Below, in pieces: positions 25,401 through 40,400 of a stretch of 64,000 nucleotides of DNA. Numbering within the stretch: the stretch's first letter is position 1; every line of letters begins with the position of its first letter. This stretch comes from Galaxea fascicularis (lineage: Eukaryota > Cnidaria > Anthozoa > Scleractinia > Euphylliidae). The notes under the pieces were generated by a model. That model had not been told where the DNA came from. It worked only from the letters and a program-made list of their open reading frames with translations, and did no database searches. Location of the stretch: contig OX419336.1 in NCBI GenBank assembly GCA_948470475.1, positions 781,001-845,000 on the forward strand, in the 5' to 3' direction. The position numbers and the translations under genes were made by a program.

Positions 25401-28400
25401 TGTATCTTTTTAATAACTTACATGTATGTGTAAGTTGTCTGTTGACTGCTACTTAATACAATGGTAAATCAGTATGTCGGGGAAAAAAAATCAAGCTAAC
25501 AGTGCACCTTTGTTTGAAGAAAAACAAGGCATTAGTGATTTAAATTTACTTATGTAATAATTCATGAAAAGGTTATCACCACTGTGCATTAACTGCTCTC
25601 AAAACAAACTTGTCTGTTGCCTGCCAAGGTGCTGTTCAATCTTTCAAACTTTTTAAGAACCTTTCTTAAACATTTGAGCAGCCAGGTTCAAGGTGCAGCT
25701 CATCTATAGATGCAGCTTAAACAAGGGCTTTTATGGTATATCACAAACACTGGTACACTTACCAGATATGGCTGGAGTGGGATTTCCCATCACTGACACA
25801 GCACTTAGATGATGAATAAAATGACAGCTATCACCATTACGACAACCACGAGGAGTGCCAAAATATCTACAGAGCTGCCTTCCATGGCTATGGAGCTGGG
25901 CTTTAATACTGGTGCAGATAAAATAAAAAGTTCATAATATTAGGAAGGACAATGGGACTTTCAGTGTATGTGGAGAAATAGTGTGTCATGGGCTCAGAAA
26001 TGTAATGGGGTTTTTTAAGAGAGGGTGCATCCAAAAAAGAAGGCCAGGATGGGAGCATTTGAACACACCATATGCTCATGGATGACTTTGTGTTCACTGT
26101 TAGAGATAACAAAGACATGGCCTTACAATGGCTTGGAGTAAAAGACTGCATTTTTCCAAAAGCTTTGTATTTGAATAAGTGCATTTAAGTACCTTCCAGA
26201 AGAAACATTTGAAGTAATCCCATCATCACATCTAATTTGAGGTTGTTCCTGGGAGTTTCCTGGATTCACCCCCTCTGTAAATGGCACAGGGTTTACACTT
26301 GGATTTTGTAAAACAAATGGCGATGGTTCTGTTCCTAAATGGCTCAATTGATGACTTCCAAATATTGGGGCAACTTGACTGGAAGGAGGAGGAACTCCAC
26401 TGTAGATTGGCTGTGCACCTTGGGCTTGTACAATGAGAGGGTTTGAAGGTCCCTTGTCAATTATGGTGCCACCACTGCTTCCTCCTGTGAAATGCAAATA
26501 ACAGAATCATTTTACAAACTAGATACACCATGCCTATTTTAATGCTACAGTGAAAAGGAACCTTGCACCGAAATGTTAACTTTGTTTAAAACTGGTTATT
26601 GCGATAACAAAATAGCTACCTCCAGAACCATGGCAACTGTCTGGAGCCACATTCACGTCACCAGCATGAAAACTACTTGATTGGAGGGGGCCATGAAGAG
26701 ACCCATCCTGTGATGCCACACCCCCTGCAGCATGTCCATCCAAATGTAAAAACTGACACTTGTCTCCACTGAAACAACCCCTGGGTGTTCTAAAGTACCT
26801 GCACACTGTCTTTCCACGCTTTTCAGTCTTCACGCTGAGACGGTTTGAAACACAAATAAATAGGTGAGAAAAGCAGGTCAGGAAAATGCCTTCATTTCTA
26901 AGCTAAAATAAGCTTACAGAACTGTGGCCACCACACCAGCCAAACCTGGGGTAGAGGCAAATAAAATGATCACAAGAAAAGCCTCAATGCAGCTTCTGTC
27001 TGTAATGATTTGGCAATTTAATACCTGTCCTGCACATCAGCCCTCTGGATGCCACTTTCAGATTGTTCCCCAGCAGGGTAAGCTTGGCGCATGCGAACAT
27101 ACGGTTCAAATGACGCAGTTGGATTTTCACTCCATTTCTCCAAAGAAGTAATTATGGCTTTGTAAACCGTAAATGGTGCCACAATTGCTGCTGCTTCAAG
27201 CTGAAATATTAAGAAATGGACTTAGAAACTATTAACCAAAGAGAGACAGAAAGCAAGTTGATTTGTCCATTCTTTAGGTTGCGGCCTGGGAGCACCAACA
27301 AAATGGTTTGCTAATAATGTCTTACAGAGGCAATAAAATTGAACCACAAGAAGATGAACAGCTCTACTGGTTCAAATTGAGAGTGCCTTCTTCTGGACCT
27401 TACACCAACCAAAACTGATGGACCCCTATCTCCCTAACCTGTTGCCACCCTAACTAAGGTGCAACCCAAGCTATGGAGGGTAGAAGCACCAGATCTCCTG
27501 TATCAGAATAAAGCTATGTTGTCCTACCCCATACCTGTAACGACGTGTCAGTCAAGAATAGTGTGCTTGTATGGTACATGCCTTTATTTCCATGAAAGCC
27601 CTCAGTCCACTGGTGCTGTCAATAAGTTTTGAAGTAGACATTCCCACTGGGAAAGTAGGCAGTACCCTACTTTTCAAGCGCCGAAGGCGCGAGCTTCCCA
27701 GGGGGGTCTGGGGGCATAAGTTGTCCATATCAGATTCAAACTAATGCACTGTCTTCTGATGAGAATGTCCCAGGCATTCCACGACCCTTCGCTCACCTCA
27801 ATCCGCTTCAACATTTTATACTTCCACCGAAAGGTTACACGTTTAAAACTCCTGAAATGTGCCTTTACTTAGACTCAGACATTTGAGCTGGATGTTTTAC
27901 AATTATTTTTGCGGGATCTTTTCATTATGTTAAGCCGGTTTCTTGCTGGATCCTGTTCTGTGAAAATGTTGCAGGCATTCCACGACCCTTCAATCAATTT
28001 CCATCACGCGTGGCAAAGGTAAACACTGTTAAAACTCCTGAAATGTGCCTTATTTTGACTTAGACATTTGCAATTATTTTTTTTGAATCTTTTCCTTATT
28101 TTAAAGACCCATGACGGACCAATATGCTTTGAGCGCGTCTATTATTGTTTTGACAAACACAAGGAGGATGCGCCATTGTGTGATGCGGTCGCCGAAGTTT
28201 GAATATTTCGCGTGCTTGTCAGTTGATCAGAGCACAATATGAGTTCATCACTGTCTTTATTGGAAAACTCTCTGAAGGAGAGAAATTTAGGCGAAAGATG
28301 GCTCAATAGTAGCGGATAACGAGAAGGAGGAAGACGAAGCCGTCGAGATTGAAGAGGTTTGAGAAAAATTTTCGGTAACTCCAAATGTTCCCTGCCTTCC

Positions 28401-31400
28401 ATCTCGAACAAAGCTGAACAAAGCTGTGGTACATAAGCATTGTAACAAAGCTATAAGAAATAAACAAACCATCGAATTCTAGCAAGGTCCTAAACTTGAT
28501 GCTCTGTGGTCTGTTTGATGCAGTAGATACTCAGCAAAGGCAGTTCGTTGCTTCCGAGAACCCAAGAGTAATTTTCCTCTCGTGCCATAGTTCAAACACA
28601 CATGATCGTACCATGATATAACGGGCACAACCAGATAAACGTGGCCTCCACTTACGCGAAGGTACGGCCATCAAAATGCCAAACGATCAGAGCTTTCTAG
28701 GAGTTCATCATATTCACTCTACAGATATTGCAATTCCAAAAAAATCATCAAAATCAACACACAAGTGAAATAGTGAAATCCTTTGGGCGACGAAACGTAA
28801 AATCAAGCTCCATAAACGCCGGATGGAAGTGGATTGCTGTGGATTCAACGGTCTTCACTTGACTTTTCGACTCACAAAAAATATGGCGACTTGACTTAAC
28901 GCGCGCAAAGCATATTGGTCCGTCATGGGTCTTTAAGTTTTTTACCAAAATTAACAGAAAAGTGAGACAAAAGTAGCCGGCCAAAGATTGGCCTGTAGCC
29001 GGCTGTTTTGGCCGGCTACCCGCCCTTATTGACAGCACTGGTCCACTGAACCACTTTGGATATCAAAACAGCAATAAATAAGCCATTATTTCTTTTATGA
29101 TTTTTCATATCATCCAGCTGATTATATTTTTGTTGAATGTTTTTTTTCTTCCATTTCATTTTCCTAGGCAGTTTTAGTTTTTAGCTTAGTTCTTTTCATT
29201 CAAAGAACCCCTTTGATTGGCCATTTCCTAAACACCTCAGGCCTCTTTTTCAAAGCAAGTCTTAGTGCTCAACCTTTCATATGCCAATCAATTTTCATTT
29301 TAATTTGCATCTGAATAAAATTGATTTGCATATGAAAGGATGAGCACTTAGACTCACTTGGAAAAAGAGGCCTGAGGTAATTTGGAAATAGCCTATTATC
29401 AACCACTTCATGTGACCTTGGCATCCCCAATAAAGATGACTATGATCACTGTTTGCTTACCTGCTTGAAAAACTGAAAAATGCCTTTATAATTTTTCTCC
29501 TTTTCAAGATGTTCCACAGCAGACAGCAAAACACTATCAACAGGCTTAAAAGGAAGTAATAACAGAATGTCTGATTAATCTTTAGATGCATTAACATACA
29601 TTAAAAAGTTCAAGGCAGGTCAATTTTGAATGGGAGGGGGAGGGAGGGGGAGGGAGGGGGAGGGGGGGATGGGGGTGAAGTGGGACTGTTGTAGGGGTAG
29701 CTGGCTATGCCCTGCAGTGTGGGGGAGTTGCTTTAGATATCAAAATTTCTGAAAGCTCTGTATCTCTAGTTGATAACAAAAATAGAAGCTTTTTACCTTT
29801 ATGTGCTTGCCCAACATGAAGTGAACCACTCTCAACATACCAGCAGCCGCTCCCACACCGTCCAGAGTGGTGGAAAGGGTGATTAGACCACCCTCCAACA
29901 TCTGAGGTTGTTCAAGAACTTGTGGATCTTCTTCTATTGTTGTAAATAGCTCCAAGGCTGCACTCCAGTTGCTATGGCTCAGAGGTATCATGTAACTATT
30001 GATGGTCTACATGAAAAGAAACAGTAGGAGAGAAGTGAAACCAGGACAACCCTTTGCTATGCAAAGAGTCTGATCAACTTACAGTGGAACACTGTTAGCA
30101 TGGACTGTTAACAGGACAGCTGGAATTGTTGGCAGAAATTCAGGGTTGTCATTAGGAGCCGGCAGCTGGCAGACTTCTGCCATCTATCAGACAACTTTGC
30201 AGTGGCTACTTTTGCCCCAGAATGCAGAAAATTGCCTTTGTGAGCTGTGTGTTCATTATTATCTGTAGCCACCTACACAGTACTTGAACTTGCTCAACCA
30301 TCTCCTTAAAATCCCAGTGACAACTCATCACCAGTTAACCTTGTTCACAAGAGCAAAGAAAGCCTTCCTGACCACTGAATTTTGCTGAATGGAAAATCAG
30401 GGGTTTCACTAAGGGCTGGGCACCTGGCAAATTGGCTGGCTGTGAAGTGCAAACATAGTTTTGGCCACTTTTCATGAGCACATCAGGGTAATTTTTTGTG
30501 ACGAGAAAGTTAAATCCAAACATATTTGCCTGCCTGTGAAAAGTTATTGCCTTGCTGCTCCAAACTTTAAAGAAACCCCTGGAAAATACAAAGCATCCTA
30601 ACAAGGACAGGGAACTTAAATTTGAACTTTGTTCTTTACATTTTGATTGTCATACATGTACCTCAGGTGATAGAGGAATCCTATTCTGATGCATCAGAAG
30701 ATAAATCTTCTGTGCAAATGATACACTGTCTCCATGTGCTTGACAGCAGTTAGATAGAAACCTGTTCCAATCCTGTTCAAGTAAAGAAAATATACAAGTT
30801 GCACTCTTAATAGTATTAAAATACAAGATTATAATGGTTTGATTTTAGTGGCATTAACATTCACTACACTTTGCAGAATTAATTTGAAATCATGCATGTA
30901 TGATCAGGGCCACCACATTTCCCACTAGTTTCCACTCACGATCAGCATTGACATTTCTACCAGGTTATACTGTAACAGCATCAACAAAATATTAATGCGT
31001 TGGGTGTCCCTCAGTCCTTCCTCCTTGACATTTAAAACAGCATAATTATAAAGCTGTCAGCTTAGTTTTCATCATTTGCTGGTTTCTCCTGCTGTGTACC
31101 AGCCATCCACTTCCTTTTATTCTTTTGTACTTACGTTGACGCCAAGCGCAGTCAGTTTTTCAGCTGGACAACCTGCAAGAGCTGCAATAACCATTTCAGT
31201 CCAATCATTTCTCTGTAAGGCATTTAACATAGCAGGCTTTAAGACCTCAATGGGTATTCTATCTGCAACAGATGGCAGAATGTGCATGATCTTATCCCAG
31301 CTGTCTGTTTGCAACAACGAACTGTAAAAGAAAATTGGAGACATTTAACAACTATGGAGTAACTAAAAATGCATGTAGTTAGTACCCTATGCATATATTG

Positions 31401-34400
31401 GTGACTTGTGACTACCAGTCTGTTGTAATGAATGATAATCCATGGATGTTTCAATGATCGCATGACAGCTATTAGGTTAGGTACTACTTCCAGAATTTTA
31501 AGTAGATGGTTGTAATGAGCTCAAAGTAGCAGGGGCAAAGTACCCTTACTGCAGCCCTTCCCAAACACAAAAGGCTTCACCGACTTTTTCAGTGTATGGA
31601 CAATACAACTGGAAACATCTTTGAGAGAGACTTCAATTATTAAACCTTCTTTTGATATTGTTTTCTTTGTTAACTCAAAGAAAACTATTACCAAGTGGTC
31701 TTCCCGTCCAGTTGTTGTACAGGGTTGCCAAGAAGTCTTAACATCCCTTATTGTATGATAACTGATAGGAAGGCCTTTTAATTTCTTCCATTCCCAAAAA
31801 CCCCCCAAAACAACGCACAAACTTACAAGAAAATTGCAGAAACAGCTTCATCTGTTAGTTGAACATTCTTCTCCAGGGCTTCCTAAAAATGCCAGGAGTT
31901 GATTAAAAAAAAGTTAAATATGCAAGGCAATCAAACAAGAAGTTGCTTATAAACTGTTACTAAGGACTACTTAAAATGCCAAAACTGTTTCAAGAAAACA
32001 CTTGATCTAGATAAACAAAATTCTCAGATCTTTGCTAAAACCAAATGAAAGGCCATAATTCATATATTTTAAATTTCATGATTAACTTTCCTGCTATACC
32101 TCATAATGTTATTAATAATTATTGTAACTATAACAAAATTCTTGCATCTGATTGACCATCACCAGCTATGATTTTTGCCCAAATCGGACAGTGTTATTGG
32201 ACAGTACGCACCATCGCATGCGCACTGGAAGAGCACAGTTGCACTTTCACATTTTCTTTACTATGCATCTCAGGGTTAAAACTGTTTTTTTTTTCCTGAA
32301 ACATTTTTCTTTTATTTCTTTCTTGAATTTTGTTATAGATACCATTAATTGGTAATAGAACTTTGTGTCGTCCAATTCGGTCTGTAATCATATTTGTGAC
32401 CCTATTTGGGAGAACCGGGCTTAATGAAAATTGCGTTGAATCGTTTTTCACCGTAATGCATTTTGAAACGTTAGAATGCATTGAAGAACATTTCAATGCA
32501 TTTTAGAACATTGGCAATGTTCTTCAACGGAACCGAGAAACATTCGAAACCATTTGAAAATCATTTCAAAACATTCGGAAAACGTTTTCAAACGTTGACA
32601 GTGCGTTTCAATGAAACATGATTTCACTACGTTGGGAAGCATTCACAAAACATTGCCCAATTACCGATATAAACTCTAAGCCGTCTTTCGACAACTTTAT
32701 AAGCTTAACAAGCTTACATTCTGGTGTCGATAAAATATGAAACGTTTAACAACTCTCTATTGTAACATGTAAAACTGTCATTGAATTAGATCCGAGGAAT
32801 CAGAAAACTGTTCGGGTGTACGGTTTGTTTCATTTTGTAAGTCTTAATAAAAAGACGCCAGAGGTGCCCTGAAGAATAAATTCGAAACCACGAGGTCGTC
32901 GACGGGACCTTGAGTGTCACCGCAGTATGGTATGCTCTTCTATCAGAGGGTATTACGGCCGTGTACGTGTGTGCATATGTTTGTGACTAAATATCTTACC
33001 TTATTTGAAATTAACAGATAGATTGATATAAGCTTAAGACTTCCTTCAGCTTTCTTCCATGTGCAGAGTTTCCCTCGTGTTAACCGGCTTTCCCTCTTCC
33101 CAAGTATATTGTGGGGAATTGTTTACTCCGCGATTAACGGCCGCGCCAAACCTACAGCACGACTTTTTAAGGATTTACCAAAAGGATTCCACCCACATGA
33201 TATTTTGCTTAACACTTGGCCTGATGTCAAAGGCAAAGGCTGACCTAAATTCGCCATCCATTTTCTTCGCCAACTGAGTGCGAAACGTGATGACAATTCA
33301 AATGATAGCATCTAGAAAATATTAAGGTTATACCCTGGTCACATGGAGGTTTTTCTTAGTTTTTTCAACGATTAAGCGAAAACAGGTCGCAAAGAGGTAA
33401 GAACGAAGGTTAATAGAAAGGCCAAAACGCCACATTCTTCTTTCCAAAAAAACAACATTTATCGTAATCATGGATTTCATCTGTACGCGTCTGTCATGAG
33501 GATGTCAAAGGTGACAGATGAAATCAAAGCGTGATGCGTGACGCCCTCCACATCTCGGCCCCGCGGCCAAGGGTTTGTAAGATCAAAAGTTCTTTACAAA
33601 TTGATTTCAATGATTTTAAAACTAACAAGTAGCTACAACTAGAAACTGAAAGAAAGCTCTTAGCTTGTTCAGCCAGTTTCTTGTAAAAACGGCAGCTCAT
33701 TGTGAGCTGTCGAAATCATCTGAACTAATAACTAATCATGATAGCCGATCGAAGAATCCGGTTAATTTCATTCACAATTTTCCGTGCCCTAAACCCAAAT
33801 GAACTGACACGTCGAGTATGAATTAACGATCGTGATTTATATGTATCTGTTCTCTCTTTTGGATTGGAGATAATTGTTACATTTTAGTTTTCGACTTGCC
33901 AACAAAGTGATAGAATCAAACTGTAAAACAATTAATCCCGGGTAAATTTGAGGCGGGTAAACAATGCTTTCATTGTAAGCTGTGTACGTCTCGACTTTGT
34001 TTTCTAACGTATATTTATTTATTCCTGTCCAAGGTCCCTGGTAATATTACTACTGCAAAGCATCAATATTTTTCAAGACTACTGAACAGAATTTCAAAGT
34101 ACAATTTTAAACGGATCGGATCAGACGACCAGTTGCTACTTCAAATTATTTAAAAAGCAATATAGTAGAATGATAATTATACGCGGCCGGCGTTGACCTT
34201 TAGGCATTAATTTTAACATTAAGAAAGAGTTTGGAAACATTGCCAATGCATTGCACAACATTGACAAATCATTCTGAAACATTTGAATTAATTGCCCGCG
34301 TTTGGTGGTAAACGTTTTAATGCGTTACGAATCATTGTCGATCGTTGCAATGCATTGTAACGCGTTCAAAATGGGTTGAAATGCATTTCAACGCTATTTT

Positions 34401-37400
34401 CATTAAGCCCGGTTTTCCCAAATAGGGTCACATTTGTGATGAAACAAATCAGACTCCTGCTACATGGTCGTCCAATTTTGTTAATCACTCATATGATTAC
34501 CGACCGAATTGGTATTACCATTACTCAACATCAGTTTTGTTAAAAAACAATATTATTTTGAACGTAACAGTTAAACAAGAAAAAAAACTGAATTTAACTG
34601 CACCTGGAAGAGTAAGAAAGTCCTCTCAACAAACGCTTCTCCACTATTGCTCCCAAGGAGAATCAGATCACTACAAATCCTGTATGTATTACGACAAACA
34701 GTAAGCATTTCACCAATATCCTCCTTTGTAAACCCCTCATATACATAAGGCTACATGAAAAGGGCAAGGGAGGCCTTGAGCCCTTTGCAGGGACTCATCA
34801 TGGTTTGCACTTGCATTCACTTGTTTACTGGCCTGTGTGAGTAAGGTCATTTGCTTGCTTAATTTCCAAGCCAGAGGGAAGGGCACAAATATGTTACCCA
34901 CAATAGAAATAGACCAAACTTTACATACTAAGTGAACGGACAAGAAGACTGACCAACCTAGAATGACTTTAGTCCCATCAAAACTGTTAAATACTCCTAA
35001 TACTCCCATAATACCCTATGTGCCATCAAAACATTAATTTCTGACTAATTCATTCCAGTCATTCAAGTGTCAGAAATTACATCAACTGAAGGCACCGATG
35101 CGTAAACAACCAGCTGATATCACACTCAGCTCTAGCTTAAGGCCTTACTTTGACTTGAACACTCCTGACTGCCTGATTTCATCCAACAGATTGAAAGCCC
35201 TATGCACAAACAATATCAGTTTAGAAGATGCAACCTTGACACAATATTCCCCAGACATTCCCCTAAAAACAGAGGGCTAGCACTAAATTGATTTCAGTCA
35301 CAGATGCCTTCCAACTGCACATTTTGTATAAACTTCTGAAAATCAATTTAAGTTTGAATTTTTCAGTCTTGTGATATACTAAGCATGTTGTTTAACCCTT
35401 TAAACCATACAAGTGATCAGTATTAAATGTCTCCTTGTGATATCAATGCTTTGTAAAACAGAGTTGTCACAAGAATTAAGGACAGGATCACAAAATGAAT
35501 TTGCTTGATATTAATTTGAACAGTTTCTCCAACTACTTCTAAAGAGAATGTGTAGAGGCAACAAGAGTTTAAAGGGTTATTCTAGGGTTTAATTACTATT
35601 TAGTCAAGGATCTTGAGTAGCAATTTGTGAACACAACATTACCAGTCTGGGTCTTTGGCTGATGCCTGGACCAAATCCAGAAACACTTCATAAGTTGGTG
35701 CATGATTATTCTTCTTCATCACATCAAGCATTTCATAAGCTCTGGTGGAGAGAAAACAGTAAATTAATACAACTTGCAAGGTGGTCAAAAAGACCCAGTG
35801 ACTGGTGATATTGCTGGCTACGATTTGCTGGTAAAAAGAGAAAACATAGGGGAGAAAGTGGTGTTGTTACTCCCTCAGTGCTGTCTACTTTCCCTTTCCC
35901 CAGATTTTCCTCCTTCTTAAAATCTTTTTGAAAACCCTGAACCCGTAAGAATGGTAGAGTCCCTTTTGACTCCCAACCCTCACCTTCTCTTATAAGACCA
36001 CTTTTTATTTGGTAACCAGCTACTCTCAGTAAAGAGAGATCAAATTCTTTCTAAGACACGCAACCTACATAAATATTCTTAAAAGAAAGTGCAACTTGTT
36101 TGTAAGTGACAAGGTAGTTCTGCTTGTGTCTTCTATCCTGTACAAGGCAGGGCTGTCATTAAGGCCCACAACCCATCACCCCTGAGATTAGTCAATGTTA
36201 TGGGTGAAGTCATGGATGTTATATGACAGCCTTGCAAAATGAAAGAAACCAATACTGCTGCATAAGAGATTAAGGTCAGTCAACATAATCTCCTAATTGA
36301 CAGCCGATTGATGAAACTGGCACCCTTGGTTTTTATGGGGAGAGAGAGTTGCAGAAAGAAGACCACACTTAATTACAGGAATGATACACCACCTTATGTA
36401 TTGTCCACAATGACACAATGCCTTGATTAGAGTCTCATAATTGTGACGATTATGATGCACAACCATTCTACCTATCATATCAAAGACTTTACAAGCAACC
36501 TGCAAATTAAGGGGAAAAGACAGAAAAAAGCATAACACATTAATAAAAAGTACACAAATCACAAGGAATGTTCAAGTTCACACTGCAACCAGGTGGACAA
36601 TCAGACATGGTTTGATGCTACTCTGGTTTGAAAATTGATGAATGTAACTTAAAAAGTTACAATTCACGACCTAAGTTACATTAATCAATTTTCAAACCAG
36701 AGTAGCATCAAACCATGTCTAAATCACAAGGACATCCAAAAAGTCTTAATCTTACCTGGGCAGCAATATCAGGTTCATCCAAATGCTTACTACACAAAAA
36801 TAGAATGTGCTGAAGAATACTCAAATCTGGTGGGTGGTTAATCCGGTGAAGTTTCTCAATCAACTGCCATGCAGCGCCTTAAAAACAAGCAAGAATCACT
36901 GGCTTCAGAAAACTCCCATAACAGTAATTTTGTAAGGATGTGAATTAGCTTATTCTCAATATGGTTTTACAAATGACATTAATGTTTATTATTGTAAAAT
37001 TGTCCAGTGAATACATTAAGAGAAAAAACAATTTTTACAGGCCCTGTGCTTTAAGTAATAGACGTCTTTAAATTATTCTTATTGCTCAGCATTCCTGGAA
37101 TTCCTGGCATCTTTTTTCACTATCCCCATCTACCTCAAACATAAATGACAGCCCAATTTTCCTGTACTGAGTTTCAGGATGAAATCATACACTGGTTAAA
37201 GTTACAATTGCTGTGCAGTCATTAACATAGTAACACCAGCACTTCCAAGTGGTGTGATTTATAGTACTGAAAGAGTTACACTGTAGTGTGTGTCTGCTTG
37301 CAGTATAAACTCTTACCTAATTTTTTGTCTTTCAGCAAGGCATTGACCACATCATATGAAGCATCAGGTGCATCCACTGAAGAGAAGAAAGAGATTGCAC

Positions 37401-40400
37401 ATAGCATCAAGCACACTCAATACGCAAAAGATAACGCAAGATAAAGTTATTGAGTAGATACAAAAACTGCATCACAAAGGCAATGTTTCCTACTACTTTC
37501 ACAAAAAATGTCAATTCACATAGAGCTGTATGTAATTTAGGCAAGGTTAAACTCAATGCTGCCTGTGGTCTTGCTCATTTGCGCAAGCGATCTGTGGGGT
37601 GGGCACCCCTGGAATTTGTAGGGACTGGTGACATGTGTTTAGCTACCAGTGAAGGTTGCAGATCATCGACTGTGAATCACTGCAGATTCATCCAGCCATT
37701 GCTTCACTCTTCGAACCTTTCTGGATTCTCATCCTGTCCCTTCCCAACTGTATCAGTCAGAAGTATTCCACTAAATCCCTACAGTGTGAAGTGCCTGTTG
37801 ATTGCTGCTTGCAGGGGTGGTTGGTGCTTACAGGGTTGCCATAATTACCTTGGGTCCTTACCATTTACATGGAAAACCCAGAAATGCTGGTTAGAAAATC
37901 AAATGGTACATATTTTTTCCGTGTGGAAAGTTTCAGAAATTATGGGCCAATGGCTTAATCGACATACTTCTTCTGTTATTTGTGGACCTTCCTCCTGATG
38001 CGAGTACATTTTGTGATTTATCCATTTTGCCTTTAGACAAGCTGCAGCACTGAACATTTACACTTAAAAATTCCACCCGGATGGATCAAGTAAATGGTGA
38101 GCGCCCCTTGTGTCACCTGAATAGGATCCCACCAACTCCAAAGCTCATCTATTTGTGATGAGTTTAAAGTATATTATAATTATTAAGACTATTACTGTTG
38201 TTATTGACTAACAGTATTAATTAATCAAGAAGGGTACCTTTCTTCTGATACTGCATGACATTAACTGCTAGTTGCTCCTCAGCTTGGCCATCTACTAACT
38301 GTTCTTGACTAAAGAAAACAGGTAACTGCTGTCATGACACATCCGACACTTCATTTTCAAATCACTGTTTTTCTACCCTAAGAGTTTTACTTCCTTATTT
38401 CCTGTATACTTGAGACATTTTTCACTTAAGTTGTGGTTATTATCAAACACACAAGTTACCTAATTAATGCCACTTACCTGCCTTTGTGTGATTGTTGAGA
38501 TCTCTGGTACTGCAAAACAATGGGAGGAACAGAAGCATTAGCTGCAAACCTAAATAAGCATAAATATAAAAAAAGAAGAAGGAAAAACATTCCGTGTTTA
38601 CCTCCTCTAGTTCAGCTTTTGGCAAATGCCAATACTGGCAACGCTTATTAACACAACTCCCGCTCTTCAGCTGCTGAGGACAGACAGCTTTCTTGTAGGT
38701 CTTCTTGACTCTTACAGTGTTAGGCTGAGGTAATCCCTCAGGGCTTGTTCCAACAACAACCTTGCCTCCAGGCATTGCTTCTACATTGTGAAAGGGACTT
38801 TTCCGTTTGCTTGCTGAAGCCGGTGTGTCACAGCCACTGTCTAATGTAGGTGAAAGTCGGACTTCTCTGCTGTTTATATCATTTTGTAAAATAGCCCTCT
38901 GTAATAGTGTGTTTTGTTTCCTTGGTGACAAGGCATTAGTTTCATCCGCTTGAGTTCTTTCAGCTGTCGATACCACTGCTCCAGAATTTCCTTGAACAAA
39001 CTGACCCTCCTTTCCTTGCTCAATAATTTGACAGGCACCTTCAAATGTCTTTTGCAACCACTTTGGTACATTCTCACTCCTTTGTGGCTTCTGCTGGGGA
39101 GGTTTGATAAGTGACATTGCTCCTTTGTTAGTTGGAAAATTCATCAATGGTCTTACACTCTTACCTCCTGGTGGACCACTATGCTCTCTTTTAACTGGCA
39201 CAGGATTTTTTCTTGCACTTTCCTTGAACTCAGTAACTATCTCACCAGGGACTGGGGGTGGATTGGTCAACATTTCCACTGTTGCATTAAGATTTTTCTG
39301 TATGTGTGCCATATTTAACATTGTAGCTGCTCGTAGTTGGGTTATGAAACCCACATTAGGAGTGCCAGGTAATGGCAGGAGACCATCACCAGTACCGATG
39401 GAGGGCAACAGCCCAATCAAATTTGGAGCAATACTAGGTCCACCTCCTTTCCTTTGGCCTTGCCTTGCACCATGTCCACCTCTTCTGGGCATGTCATTTC
39501 TAGATTGCTTCACAAGATTCCTCCTCCCACTAATACGGTTCACATTTCTGGGCCCCAGCCTTTCATTTTTACCTCGATTTGATGCTTTGTGAGAAAACGT
39601 TCTTGTACTTCTGTCTCTTTGGTCTGATCTTCCTGGATTATCCTCAATGATTTCTTTGCCCTTTATTGTTTCTTTCTTCTGATCTTCTGTTTTATTGCTA
39701 TCTAAACATGACTCAACACCAGTGGTTTTATCTGGACTGTCAGACCTCTCCTGTTTCTGCTTGTCGCTCAGTTTTGCTCTTAAATCTCTTGATTCACTCC
39801 CTGATCGCCTTCCAAATGGCCTAAAAAATTACAATACCAGTTGTTAGTTGTTTAAAGGGATACTTCCAATGACAGAAGCATTTGAGTGTGAGATGCTGTT
39901 TACAGTTTTTCAAAATGAACCGTCGGCCGTCGCATCCAACGTCAACTTTTCCATTGGCGATGCCTACTTTCCCTTGGGTAAATAAATTCTGAAGTAATAA
40001 AGTTTTCCTAAAAGAGCCAAGTGTCCACAAACGTTTTTGAGTGAATAAACTTGGAAATTTTGTTGAGAATTTCGCCACAACATCGCTTGAATCGTCTGAA
40101 TCTGCTTGCATACGTCGATCAGGCTCAGATTGCAAGCCAGCGGTTTCCAACCGTAAGTACTCTATTTAACACAACATATTCTGTATTTCAACATGAGCAA
40201 AATGGCGGTGAAGCGACAGCGTGGGCTAGCTGAGATGTGGCAGCTAGCAGCGCCAAAACCCAAAAGGAAAAAGGATGTACCTGTTTAACAAAAGACATGC
40301 AGTTTTATTGCTAGGGTTATTTTAATAAAAAAAGAAGGTATCTGAACATCCCATTTTGCGCCTCAAAATGCTGGAAAATGCATCTCCAAGAGTCGAGAAT

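Noticed and set aside
37450..37998. A 182-codon plus-strand frame inside the TOPAZ1-like gene
   Set aside because: It runs antisense across an intron, has no recognisable domain and is not linked to other exons.
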